A stretch of 64,000 nt of DNA, taken from NCBI GenBank assembly GCA_022824465.1, contig JAJDZV010000003.1, positions 1 to 64,000 on the forward strand, given 5' to 3'. Position 1 is the stretch's first letter, and each line of letters opens with the position of its first letter. The notes beneath the pieces were generated by a model. The model saw nothing but the letters and a program-made list of their open reading frames with translations. It was not told the DNA's origin and did no database searches. The position numbers and the translations under genes are program-made. Shown piece after piece: positions 18,702 through 27,585 of this stretch. Source of the DNA: Anaerolineae bacterium (GTDB lineage: Bacteria > Chloroflexota > Anaerolineae > Aggregatilineales > Phototrophicaceae).

Positions 18702-18737
18702 AAACGCAACAAACGCAATAAGTGAAATAAACGCAAC
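18702..18737. repeat. 9-bp-period iteron-like array upstream of the toxin-antitoxin genes
   Basis: AAACGCAA at 18702, 18711 and 18729, with a degenerate unit (AAGTGAAA) in the 18720 slot. Confidence 0.65.
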
Positions 18738-18747
18738 GATCCTAGCG

Positions 18748-21700
18748 CTACTTGGATTGCAGAACCGTATCGCCCAGCGCCTCGGCGAATACATCCATGA
18801 ACAGATCCACATGCTCGCGCCGGAAGATGATGGGCGGCTTGAGCTTGAGCACATTGTGATGCGGTCCTTCAGTGCTCAGCAGGACTCCGCGCCCCTTCAT
18901 GCGCTCGACGATGTAGCTCGCTTCCCAATCGGCTGGTTCGCGCGTGGCGCCATCGCGAATCAGGTCGATGCCGAGGAAAAGCCCCGAACCGCGGACCTGC
19001 CCAATGATAGGGAAGTCGGCTTTCAGCGAGTTCAGGCGCTTTACCCAGTAGACGCCGATATCAAGCGCGTTCCGCTGCAAGCCCTCGTCTTGGATGACGC
19101 GCAGCGCCTCCCTGCCGATGGCGCAAGATACCGGATTGCCGCCGAAGGTGTTGAAGTATTCCATGCCGGTGTTGAAGGCGGCCGCAATTTCCGGGGTCGT
19201 AACGACAGCGCCCAGCGGATGACCATTGCCCATCGGCTTGCCCATGGTCACGATATCGGGCAGGACGCCGCTCAACTCGAAGGACCAGAAGTGGCTGCCG
19301 ACGCGACCAAAGCCAGTCTGCGCCTCATCGGCGATACAAAGGCCTCCCGCTTCTCGCGCCATGGCATAGGCATGACGAAGGTAGTCGACTGGCATAGGCA
19401 TTTGCCCGCCGCAGCCCATGATGCCCTCGGCGAAGAAGGCGGATAGCTGCGCTCCTCGCGCTTTAATCGCGGCGATATTTTTCGCGACTGAGCGAGCGTA
19501 GAATTCGCCGGCTTGCGCATCAAACCCGCGGCAGGCGCCCCGGTAGCCATCGGGCATCGCGGCGACATGAACGTGTTCGCGTTTGCCGCGCCCGCCGGGT
19601 CCCTTGAATTTGTAGGGGCTGATGTCGATCAGCGCGTTAGTGTGGCCATGATAGGCGTGGTCGATGACGATGACATCGCGGCCGCCGGTGGTTGCCTGCG
19701 CCAGGCGGAGCGCCAGTTCGTTCGCTTCGCTGCCGCTGTTGACGAAGAAACAGACCGAGAGCCGATCGGGCAGCGTCGCGGTCAAGGCTTCGGCGTATTC
19801 GACGATGGTATCGTGCAGGTAGCGCGTGTTGGTGTTGAGCAGCGCCAATTGGTCTTGGGCGGCGCGGACGATGCGCGGATGACTGTGCCCGATGTGAGCC
19901 ACATTGTTGACGCAGTCGAGGTAGGGCAGCCCATCCTCGTCATAGAGATGATGCAGATAAGCGCGGACGATCTTGAGCGGCTGCCGATAGGACAGGCTGA
20001 GGGCGGGATTTAGCGCCGCTTTCCGCCTCGCTGTGAGTTCGGCGGGAGTCGATTTTGGCGCCGGTTGCAGGGAGTAGGGCAGGCGTAAGATCAGATTGGG
20101 ATCGGGCGAAAGCGATGTCCAGAGCGCGCGCCCTCGCGGTGAACAGACGCCGGGGAAGCTGTGCTTGAAAGCGAGCATATCGCTGATGATTTGGAAGTGC
20201 AGATGCGGTGTCCAATTGCCGTTGCGCGGGAAGTCGCCGATATGCGCGATGAGATCGCCAGCGGAGACTGCCTGCCCGACTTGCCAGCGCTCGAGCGTCT
20301 CCGGCGAAAGGTGGCCATAGAGCGTATAAAAGCGGATGTCCGGACGCGGCTGATGTTTGAGGATCAAGACCGGACCGTAATCTTGTTCGTCGATCTGATC
20401 GGCCAGGCTATGGATTTCGCCATCCAGAGGCGCATGAATCGCGGCGCCCGCCGGCGCGAAGAGGTCGACGCCGATATGCACTGTCCGCCGTTCCTGATGG
20501 TCGATGGCGAACATGTCGGCCAGGTAGATTGGGCGGACTTCATTGTAGAAGCCGATTCCGACCGTGCCATCGCCGAGATGATCGCGCAAAGGCTGCTCAT
20601 ATCGGCGGGGATCCGATAGATCGTCGACGCGCGCCAGGATTCGGCTGGTCAGGCCGAGGTCGATCAGCTTGCTGTTTTCCGCGGTTAAGGGAAAGCCGAG
20701 GATCGGCAATGATGCTGTTGATTTCAGCCAGTTGACGATGGCGGCTGTTCGAGGGCAGGGGGACCGGCCGCAGGCGGCGCGGAAGCTGTAGTGGGCGTAG
20801 CGTGGATGAGTCGCCCGCAGTGTTGCCAGTAATTCCCAGGCGCCGCGTTCGCTGATGCTGAGGTGGCGATTGTCCGGCTCCTGCCGTTGCTGATGCCAGG
20901 AGATGCAGACGCTGAGGCAGAGGCGGGCGGCGATCAGCGGATAGAGCAGGCGAATTTCCTGGTCGGTCAGCGGAAAATCCTCGTCATAAGCGCGAATGAC
21001 GGGGGCGGCTTTGTCCAGCGGCTGGTCGCCGTCCATCATGATATAGGCGAGGGCGATGGCCAGATCGGCGATTGTGGGAGCGTGGACCATATCGCCGAAG
21101 TCGATCATGCCGGCGACGCGCGGCGCTGCGGGACCGCTGGCGCGAATGAGGATATTGCTGTCGTTGGGGTCGTTGTAGATATGGCTGTGGCGCAGTTCTG
21201 GCAGGGCGGGCAGGAGCTCCTGGTCGTAGAGGCGCAGGAAATGGTCCAGAAGCGACTTTTTCTCCGGCGGCAGGTCGGCAGCGTATTGCGCTACCTCTTT
21301 AAGATTGAGGATGTTCCAGCGGTAGGTTGGCCGCTTTTCGTCGTGGCGGAAGCTCTGCATGCGCGCGCTGAGCTGGCCAAGCTGTCGCCCGATATCGGCG
21401 AGCAGGTCGTCCGAGAGCGGACGGAAATCACTGAGCGGGCAGCCCTCGATATAGCGCAGCAGGCGGGCGCGGTAAGGTTCGCCATTAGACCCGCTGACAT
21501 GAATCGTTTCGGCGCCGTCCTTTGCCGGCATCACTTCGGGGATGATATCCAGCGTGACGCGCAGGTGGCGCAGCGTGCGGTTCTGCAAGTCGAGGACCTC
21601 ATCGCTGACGCTGCTGTGGGCGATCTTAAGCACGCATTCCCCGCTCGCTTTTGTACGCAGGAGGAAGTTCCGGTCCAGCTCGGCGGGCAACTCCTGAATG

Positions 21701-21792
21701 GAAGCGGGCTGGATGCCGTAACGCTCTTCCGCGATGGACCGCGCCTGGTCAAGCGAGATGGGCGGGCGGATATTGTCTTCCATCAATGGCAT
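18748..21792 (-). CDS. Aminoglycoside/homoserine-type kinase + M23 peptidase-like domain + class III aminotransferase fusion
   Basis: Kinase: [43 protein letters not shown]23: [37 protein letters not shown]. Aminotransferase: [40 protein letters not shown]. Confidence 0.93.
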   Translation of the reverse strand: MPLMEDNIRPPISLDQARSIAEERYGIQPASIQELPAELDRNFLLRTKASGECVLKIAHSSVSDEVLDLQNRTLRHLRVTLDIIPEVMPAKDGAETIHVSGSNGEPYRARLLRYIEGCPLSDFRPLSDDLLADIGRQLGQLSARMQSFRHDEKRPTYRWNILNLKEVAQYAADLPPEKKSLLDHFLRLYDQELLPALPELRHSHIYNDPNDSNILIRASGPAAPRVAGMIDFGDMVHAPTIADLAIALAYIMMDGDQPLDKAAPVIRAYDEDFPLTDQEIRLLYPLIAARLCLSVCISWHQQRQEPDNRHLSISERGAWELLATLRATHPRYAHYSFRAACGRSPCPRTAAIVNWLKSTASLPILGFPLTAENSKLIDLGLTSRILARVDDLSDPRRYEQPLRDHLGDGTVGIGFYNEVRPIYLADMFAIDHQERRTVHIGVDLFAPAGAAIHAPLDGEIHSLADQIDEQDYGPVLILKHQPRPDIRFYTLYGHLSPETLERWQVGQAVSAGDLIAHIGDFPRNGNWTPHLHFQIISDMLAFKHSFPGVCSPRGRALWTSLSPDPNLILRLPYSLQPAPKSTPAELTARRKAALNPALSLSYRQPLKIVRAYLHHLYDEDGLPYLDCVNNVAHIGHSHPRIVRAAQDQLALLNTNTRYLHDTIVEYAEALTATLPDRLSVCFFVNSGSEANELALRLAQATTGGRDVIVIDHAYHGHTNALIDISPYKFKGPGGRGKREHVHVAAMPDGYRGACRGFDAQAGEFYARSVAKNIAAIKARGAQLSAFFAEGIMGCGGQMPMPVDYLRHAYAMAREAGGLCIADEAQTGFGRVGSHFWSFELSGVLPDIVTMGKPMGNGHPLGAVVTTPEIAAAFNTGMEYFNTFGGNPVSCAIGREALRVIQDEGLQRNALDIGVYWVKRLNSLKADFPIIGQVRGSGLFLGIDLIRDGATREPADWEASYIVERMKGRGVLLSTEGPHHNVLKLKPPIIFRREHVDLFMDVFAEALGDTVLQSK

Positions 21793-21978
21793 GGGTCGGC
21801 TCAGTCGGCTGCGCTTTTCTTTCGTTCATCATAAGTCGACGTGTATGGCGCGTGAAGGGTGGGCGGGACGCCCTGGTCGTATAGACCCGGCCCGCAATCC
21901 AGCGATATCACGTCGTGCCTGCGGGCAGCCGCCGGCTCGCCCCTATACAATTCGCTTTGCGCAAACACCTTGACAAAA

Positions 21979-21994
21979 TAGTACAAATGTTCTA
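21979..21994. promoter_or_regulatory. LexA-like SOS box in the imuA promoter
   Basis: TAGTACAAATGTTCTA, palindromic TAGNACANNTGTNCTA, immediately 3' of TTGACA at 21970-21975. Confidence 0.6.
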
Positions 21995-22039
21995 AGCTCT
22001 CCATACACTGTATTGACACGGTGAAAGGCAGGGAAACAG

Positions 22040-22705
22040 ATGTCCCTTGAATTGCTCGTGGCCGATATACAACAGCGCTTCGGTTATCAGACGCTGCGGC
22101 CGGCGGTTGAGCTGGCGCCTTTGCGCGAGACCTTGAGCACCGGCATGGCGGCGGCCGATGAACTGCTCGATGGCGGCTTGCTGCGCGGCGCGACGCATTG
22201 CCTCAGCGGGCAGCCGACATCGGGCGCGACCAGCTTGCTTTACAGTGCGGTGGCCTGCGCGCAGGCGGAGGGTTTGACGGTGGTCTACCTGGATATGGGG
22301 CGGCTTTTCGACCCGCCCAACGCGGCGGCGGCCGGCGTCGCGGTCGAGCGCTTGCTGCTGCTCAGCGGGACGTCGTTGAAGCGCGCGCTTTTTTTGCTCC
22401 GCGCGCTGGCGCAGCGGCAACTGCCTTGCCTGGCGGTCGTCGATCAGCCGAGCGCCTTGCCGCTGACCCAGATCAAAGCCGTCTTGCGCGATGCCCCCTT
22501 GACCCTGCTGACTCTGTCGCCGGTGCCCCTGCCCGGCATGCAAGTGGCGCTGGAATGTCGGCGGCAGGATTGGCGGCTGGACCGCGGGGACATCATCGGC
22601 TTCAACAGCGAATTGCGCCTGACTGCCCACCCTTTCCTGCCCTACCGACAAGTTCGCGCCACCTTCGCCATCCCGCGGGAGGAAGCATGTTCAGCGCTCT
22701 GGTGA
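22040..22705 (+). CDS. imuA: ImuA-like RecA-fold protein of the SOS mutasome
   Basis: LSTGMAAADELLDGGLLRGATHCLSGQPTSGATSLL; followed directly by an ImuB-like gene and dnaE2. Confidence 0.8.
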   Translation: MSLELLVADIQQRFGYQTLRPAVELAPLRETLSTGMAAADELLDGGLLRGATHCLSGQPTSGATSLLYSAVACAQAEGLTVVYLDMGRLFDPPNAAAAGVAVERLLLLSGTSLKRALFLLRALAQRQLPCLAVVDQPSALPLTQIKAVLRDAPLTLLTLSPVPLPGMQVALECRRQDWRLDRGDIIGFNSELRLTAHPFLPYRQVRATFAIPREEACSALW

Positions 22706-23847
22706 TTTGGGATTTGGCGGCGACCATCGAGCGCTTGCAGCAGCCAGGGCTGGGCGAAGGTCCGCTGATCCTGCTCTGCGGCGAGCATCATCTGAAGGTG
22801 CTGGCGACCGATGCGCTGGCGCGCGACGCCGGCGTCCGCCCGGGCGACAGCCGCAAACAAGCCGAATTGCTCTGCCCGCACGCGGCGCTTGTTCAGGCGC
22901 GCGACGAGGTTTATCGCCGCCTCTTCGCCGAAGTCACCGCTGACCTGGCGGGGCATATCGACAAGGTTGAGCCCATGTATCAGCCCGGCAAGGCTTGGTT
23001 TTTCGTGCCGACCGATCATCCGGGTGAACTCGAGATCCTGCGCGGGCGGGTTGAATGCCTGCTGGGCGGCAAAGTCACGATTGGCACAGCCAGCGGCAAG
23101 TTCGTGGCGCAGGTCGCCGGGACGAGCGGGGCGGCGCATTGCCGGGTGGCGCCGGGCGAAGAAGCGGCTTTTCTGGCGCCATTTCCCGCCGCGCTGCTGC
23201 CGCTGAACGCCGATATGCAGCGGCGCTTGCCGATGATGGGCATCCGCAGCATCGGCGACTTCGCGGCGCTTTCGCGGGCGGCCGTCTTCGAGCAATGGGA
23301 GCGCGCGGGCTGCTTTTGTCATGACCTGGCGCTGGGCGTCGATACGCGTCCGCTGCAAGCCTGTCAGCCGCCGGCCCTGCTCGCGGGTTCGCTATCTTTT
23401 GATGAGTCGATTGCCGATCGCGAAAGCCTGCTGGCCGCTTGCCTGCGCCTGGCGCCGGCCCTGCTCGCTCAACTGGGGGCGCGCGAAGCCGGACGGCTGG
23501 TCGTTCTGCTGGAGGATGAAAACCGCGGCAAGCATGAACTGCACTTGCAGCCCAGCGCGCCGCTGCGCCGCCTCGGGCAGTTTGAAAAGCAACTGCCACT
23601 CCTGCTGGAAAGCTTGACGGCCCAGGCCGGCATCAGCGAGCTGAGCCTGCAGCTCAGCGAATTGGCGCCCCTGCAGCCGCAGCAGCTCTCGCTCTTTGAG
23701 GTCGCGCGCGAGGGGCGCTCGCTGCGGGGCGCGGTCAATGCCTGGGGGCGGCGTTTTCATGAGACGGTTTACCAACTGAGCTTGACCGATGCGCCGCGCC
23801 ACTTCCCGCCGGCGCTGCAATACGAAAGCGAGGCGCTGAGCGCGTGA
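22687..23847 (+). CDS. imuB: ImuB-like Y-family polymerase homolog
   Basis: MFSALVIWDLAATIERLQQ.. Y-family-like; start at ATG 22687 overlaps imuA; carries QLSLF beta-clamp-type motif. Confidence 0.82.
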   Translation: MFSALVIWDLAATIERLQQPGLGEGPLILLCGEHHLKVLATDALARDAGVRPGDSRKQAELLCPHAALVQARDEVYRRLFAEVTADLAGHIDKVEPMYQPGKAWFFVPTDHPGELEILRGRVECLLGGKVTIGTASGKFVAQVAGTSGAAHCRVAPGEEAAFLAPFPAALLPLNADMQRRLPMMGIRSIGDFAALSRAAVFEQWERAGCFCHDLALGVDTRPLQACQPPALLAGSLSFDESIADRESLLAACLRLAPALLAQLGAREAGRLVVLLEDENRGKHELHLQPSAPLRRLGQFEKQLPLLLESLTAQAGISELSLQLSELAPLQPQQLSLFEVAREGRSLRGAVNAWGRRFHETVYQLSLTDAPRHFPPALQYESEALSA

Positions 23848-24143
23848 GCCGGCTGTGGGGTCGCGGTGACACTGACCCGTCGAGTCGCGCAGACACGGAC
23901 CCGACGGAAGCGGATGGCGAAGCGCTAGAGGTGCGGACGCGCGACGCGCTGCCGACGGCGATTCGCTGGCGCGGCGCATGGCACAGGATAGAGCATATCG
24001 CTTTGAGCTGGCAGCTGGACCTGTGTTGGTGGCGCGCGCGCATCTACCGCGATTATTACAAGGTGCTGGCCGGCGGCATGGCCCTGGTGATCTATCACGA
24101 CCTGCTGACGGACCGCTGGGCGCTGCAGCGGCTTTATGACTAA
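23844..24143 (+). CDS. DUF6504-like small protein of the mutasome operon
   Basis: Overlaps the imuB stop; RWRGAWHRIEHIALSWQLDLCWWRARIYRDYYKV. Confidence 0.7.
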   Translation: MSRLWGRGDTDPSSRADTDPTEADGEALEVRTRDALPTAIRWRGAWHRIEHIALSWQLDLCWWRARIYRDYYKVLAGGMALVIYHDLLTDRWALQRLYD

Positions 24144-24144
24144 A

Positions 24145-24172
24145 CCAACCCCTCCCACAAGGGGGGAGGGAC
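24145..24172. repeat. G/C-rich palindromic repeat (family B)
   Basis: CCAACCCCTCCCACAAGGGGGGAGGG. Confidence 0.65.
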
Positions 24173-24260
24173 TTTGCCTGCACATATCAGTGTCTGCTTT
24201 ATTTTCAAACGCCTGCATCGCGCGAACATCATGTCCAATACCAACTTCGCGAGTAGAGTC

Positions 24261-24301
24261 ACCCCTCTCCCTTTATGGGGGAGGGGTCGGGGGTGGGGGT
24301 G
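24261..24301. repeat. G/C-rich palindromic repeat (family B) abutting the dnaE2 start
   Basis: ACCCCTCTCCCTTTATGGGGGAGGGGTCGGGGGTGGGGGTG. Confidence 0.7.
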
Positions 24302-27300
24302 AATAACTACATCGAACTGCGCGCCCACTCCGCCTACAGCCTGCTCCGCGGCACAGCGCCGCCGGAGAGCCTGGTCGCCGAAGCCGCCCGCCTGGGCCTG
24401 CCCGGCCTGGCGCTGACCGACCACAACAATGTCTACGGCGCGGTCAGCTTCCAGAAAACAGCGCAGGCCCTGGACATCCAAGCCATCCTCGGCGCCGAAC
24501 TCACCATCGCACCCCCCTCCGCCAACGTCGAAGCCCCCCTCTCTGACGCTTCGGAGAGGGGGGGTGGGGGGAGGGGTAAAGCCCCCCTCTCTATTTCAAT
24601 GGAGAGGGAGGTTGGGGGGACAGGCAAAAGACTCCCCCTCTCCCCTCGTGGGAGAGGGGGCCGGGGGGTGAGGGGGCCGGAGGACGCCGCACTCACCCTC
24701 CTCGTCGCTGACGAAACCGGCTGGGAGAACCTCTGCTGGCTGATCACGCAAGCCCAGCACCAGGCGCCAAAGGGCGAAGGCTTGCTGCATTTCGAGCAGC
24801 TTGAAGGGCGCGCGGCCGGGCTGATCGCTTTGTCCGGCGGGCGCGAAGGCGCGGTGGCGCGGACGCTGGAAAGCGCCGGCATGGAGGTGGCTCAGCAGGT
24901 CGCGCGGTCTTATGCGGCGCTCTTTGACGATGGCGCTTTCTTCATAGAGCTGCACCATCACCGCCGACCCTATGACGAGCAGCGCGTCGCCGCCCTGGTC
25001 GAGTTGGCCGAGTCGCTCAAGCTGGAGGTCGTCGCGACCAACCATGTCCACTATCCCACGCCGGCGGAGAAACCTTTGAGCGATGTCGTGACCGCCATCC
25101 GCCACAATTGCTCGCTGAACGCGGCACGGGCGCAGCTCTTCCCCAACGGCCAGCACCACCTGAAATCAACTGAATCGATGGCGGCGCTCTTCTCGCGTTA
25201 TCCGCGCGCCTTGAGCAATACCCGGCGCATCGCGGAAGCCTGCCGCTATCAACTGCCCTCCGAATTGCAGGCCCTGCCACAACATCCCGTGCCGGCTGGC
25301 ATGAGTGCGCAGGGCTATCTGACCGGGCTTTGCCGCCGCTCGGACCGCTATCGCCCGCATATGGAAGCGCGCTTGCAACACGAATTGCACATCATCGAAA
25401 CGACCGGCTTGGCGAATTACTTTTTGGTGGTCTGGGATATCGTGCGCTTCGCCTGGGACAAGGGCATCCGCTGCCAGGGACGCGGCTCGGCCGCCAATTC
25501 GGTCGTCGCTTACTTGCTCAAGATCGCGCCCATCGACCCCATCGAGCACCGCCTCGTCTTCGAGCGTTTCCTCTCGGAAGAGCGGCAGATGACGCCCGAT
25601 ATCGACATGGACTTCGATGCCGAAACCCGCGAAGAAGTCATCCAGTACCTCTACGAAAAATATGGGCGCACGCACGCCGCCATGGCTTGCACCTTCGTCA
25701 CCTACCGCCATCGCAGCGTCCTGCGCGATGTCGCCAAAGCCTGGGGTTTTGCGCCCGCCATGCAGCCGGTTCTGCGCGACCATTGGGAAGAGCGCGGCCA
25801 GCATACCCCGCCGCATCTGGGGCAATTCTTTGATATCTGCGAGCAGCTGCTGGGCAATGTGCGCCATATCGGCATCCACAACGGCGGCGAGATCATCTCC
25901 GATGTGCCGCTCTCGCGCCGCCTGCCCACCGAGCCGGCGACAATGCCCGACCGCACGGTGGTGCAATGGGACAAAGAAGCGCTGGAAGACGCCGGCATCA
26001 TCAAAATCGATGTGCTGGGTTTGCGCATGCTGGCGGCCATCAGCGAAATGGTCGAGCGTACCGGCATCGACGCCGAGAGCATCCCCTTTGACGACCCGCG
26101 CGTCTACCAGATGATCACCGAAGCCAAGACTTTTGGCGTCTTCCAATGCGAAAGCCGGGCGCAGATGAACACCCTGCCGCGCCTGAAACCGCGCGAGTTC
26201 ATCGACCTCGTCATCGCCATCAGCTTGATCCGCCCCGGTCCCATCATGGGCAATATGGTCCATCCCTACCTGCGGAGGCGGCGCGGCGCCGAAGAAGTGA
26301 CCTACCTCGATGAGCGCCTCAAACCGGCGCTGGAAGAGACCCTCGGCGTCATCCTCTGGCAAGAGCAGGTGCTCAAAGTGGCGCACGATATAGCAGGATT
26401 CAGCCACGGCCAAGGCGAGATGCTGCGCCGCGCCCTGGGCAGCAAATACTCCTTTCAACTGCTCGACCAACTGGAAGTCGTCTTTATGGAGGGCGCGCTC
26501 AAAAACGGCGTGGACGAAGATGTCGCGCGGACGATATTCGAGCAACTGCGCGGCTTCGGCGCTTATTCCTTCGCCAAGAGCCACGCCGCCAGCTTCGCCG
26601 TGCTGACTTACCAGTCGGCTTGGTTCAAGCTGCATCACCCGGCGGTATTCTACGCCGCCATCCTCAATCATCAGCCCATGGGTTTCTGGTCGCCCAGCAC
26701 CCTGGTCTACGACGCCATGCGGGGGGGCATCAGCGTGCTGCCGCCGGATATCAACGACAGCGCCGCCGATTGCGCGGTCCAGGACGGCGCTATCCGCATC
26801 GGGCTGGGGTATGTCAAGGGCTTGAAGAGCCACCGGCTGGACCCGCTGCTGGCCGAGCGCGCGCGCGGTGAATTCGCCGATCTGGCTGATTTCATCGGGC
26901 GGGTCAAGCTGCCCCTGCGCTTAATCGAGCGCCTGATTCAAGCCGGCGCGCTCGACCGCTGGCATAAGTCGCGCCATCAGTTGCTTTGGGATGCCGGCGT
27001 TCTCTACAAAACGCGCGGACGCCTGCCCCTGCGGCTGGAGGCGCCGGCCGCGCAGTTGTCCGAGCCGACGGCGATGGAGCGCCTGAATATGGAGTTCGCC
27101 GCGACCGGTTTATCCACCCAGCACCATCCCATGCAGTACTTCCGAAAATGGTGCGCCCAGCGGCGTATCCTGCACAGCAAGCAGATGATGCGCGCGCGCA
27201 AAGGGGCAGTGGTCGAGACGGCCGGCATGGTCGTCATCATCCAAGCGCCGGAGACCGCCAAAGAAATCCGCTTCATCACGCTGGAAGATGAGTTCGAATT

Positions 27301-27541
27301 GATCAATGTGGTGGTCTTCCCCGACCTCTACCAGCGGACGCGCAAGGTCATTCGGGGCGAGCGCTTCTTGTGGTTCAAAGGCGTGGTCGAGCGCGACGAG
27401 ACGGTGACCACCCTGCGGGCGACTGGCGTGCGCGCCTTGCCACTGGACGCGCCCAGCCTGCCCAGCCTGCCCCGCTGGCGCAGCCACATGAGTATGCCGC
27501 AGCCACGCGATAGCGGCTTGCCCTTCACGGCTGGGTTGTAG
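24299..27541 (+). CDS. dnaE2: Error-prone DNA polymerase DnaE2 (ImuC)
   Basis: YIELRAHSAYSLLRGTAPPESLV PHP start, PDIDMDFDAETREEVIQYLYEKYG, GRGSAANSVVAYLL. GTG start at 24299 (track ORF starts at 24275). Confidence 0.93.
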   Translation: MNNYIELRAHSAYSLLRGTAPPESLVAEAARLGLPGLALTDHNNVYGAVSFQKTAQALDIQAILGAELTIAPPSANVEAPLSDASERGGGGRGKAPLSISMEREVGGTGKRLPLSPRGRGGRGVRGPEDAALTLLVADETGWENLCWLITQAQHQAPKGEGLLHFEQLEGRAAGLIALSGGREGAVARTLESAGMEVAQQVARSYAALFDDGAFFIELHHHRRPYDEQRVAALVELAESLKLEVVATNHVHYPTPAEKPLSDVVTAIRHNCSLNAARAQLFPNGQHHLKSTESMAALFSRYPRALSNTRRIAEACRYQLPSELQALPQHPVPAGMSAQGYLTGLCRRSDRYRPHMEARLQHELHIIETTGLANYFLVVWDIVRFAWDKGIRCQGRGSAANSVVAYLLKIAPIDPIEHRLVFERFLSEERQMTPDIDMDFDAETREEVIQYLYEKYGRTHAAMACTFVTYRHRSVLRDVAKAWGFAPAMQPVLRDHWEERGQHTPPHLGQFFDICEQLLGNVRHIGIHNGGEIISDVPLSRRLPTEPATMPDRTVVQWDKEALEDAGIIKIDVLGLRMLAAISEMVERTGIDAESIPFDDPRVYQMITEAKTFGVFQCESRAQMNTLPRLKPREFIDLVIAISLIRPGPIMGNMVHPYLRRRRGAEEVTYLDERLKPALEETLGVILWQEQVLKVAHDIAGFSHGQGEMLRRALGSKYSFQLLDQLEVVFMEGALKNGVDEDVARTIFEQLRGFGAYSFAKSHAASFAVLTYQSAWFKLHHPAVFYAAILNHQPMGFWSPSTLVYDAMRGGISVLPPDINDSAADCAVQDGAIRIGLGYVKGLKSHRLDPLLAERARGEFADLADFIGRVKLPLRLIERLIQAGALDRWHKSRHQLLWDAGVLYKTRGRLPLRLEAPAAQLSEPTAMERLNMEFAATGLSTQHHPMQYFRKWCAQRRILHSKQMMRARKGAVVETAGMVVIIQAPETAKEIRFITLEDEFELINVVVFPDLYQRTRKVIRGERFLWFKGVVERDETVTTLRATGVRALPLDAPSLPSLPRWRSHMSMPQPRDSGLPFTAGL
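24533..24677. repeat. Three family-B palindromic repeat units within dnaE2 coding sequence
   Basis: CCCCCCTCTCTGACGCTTCGGAGAGGGGGGG; CCCCCCTCTCTATTTCAATGGAGAGGGAGG; CCCCCTCTCCCCTCGTGGGAGAGGGGG. Confidence 0.8.
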
Positions 27542-27585
27542 ACGCGAAGGCAGCGACAATGAACCGGCAGCAGACCAGATTCGCG

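Noticed and set aside
18702-18737. Possible CRISPR-like array
   Set aside because: Units are 9 bp with no unique spacers; better explained as phased operator repeats
22198-22686. N-terminal extension of the ImuB ORF
   Set aside because: Overlaps imuA in another frame; the Y-family-like sequence starts at ATG 22687
25166-26833. 555 aa ORF on the minus strand
   Set aside because: Antisense to dnaE2
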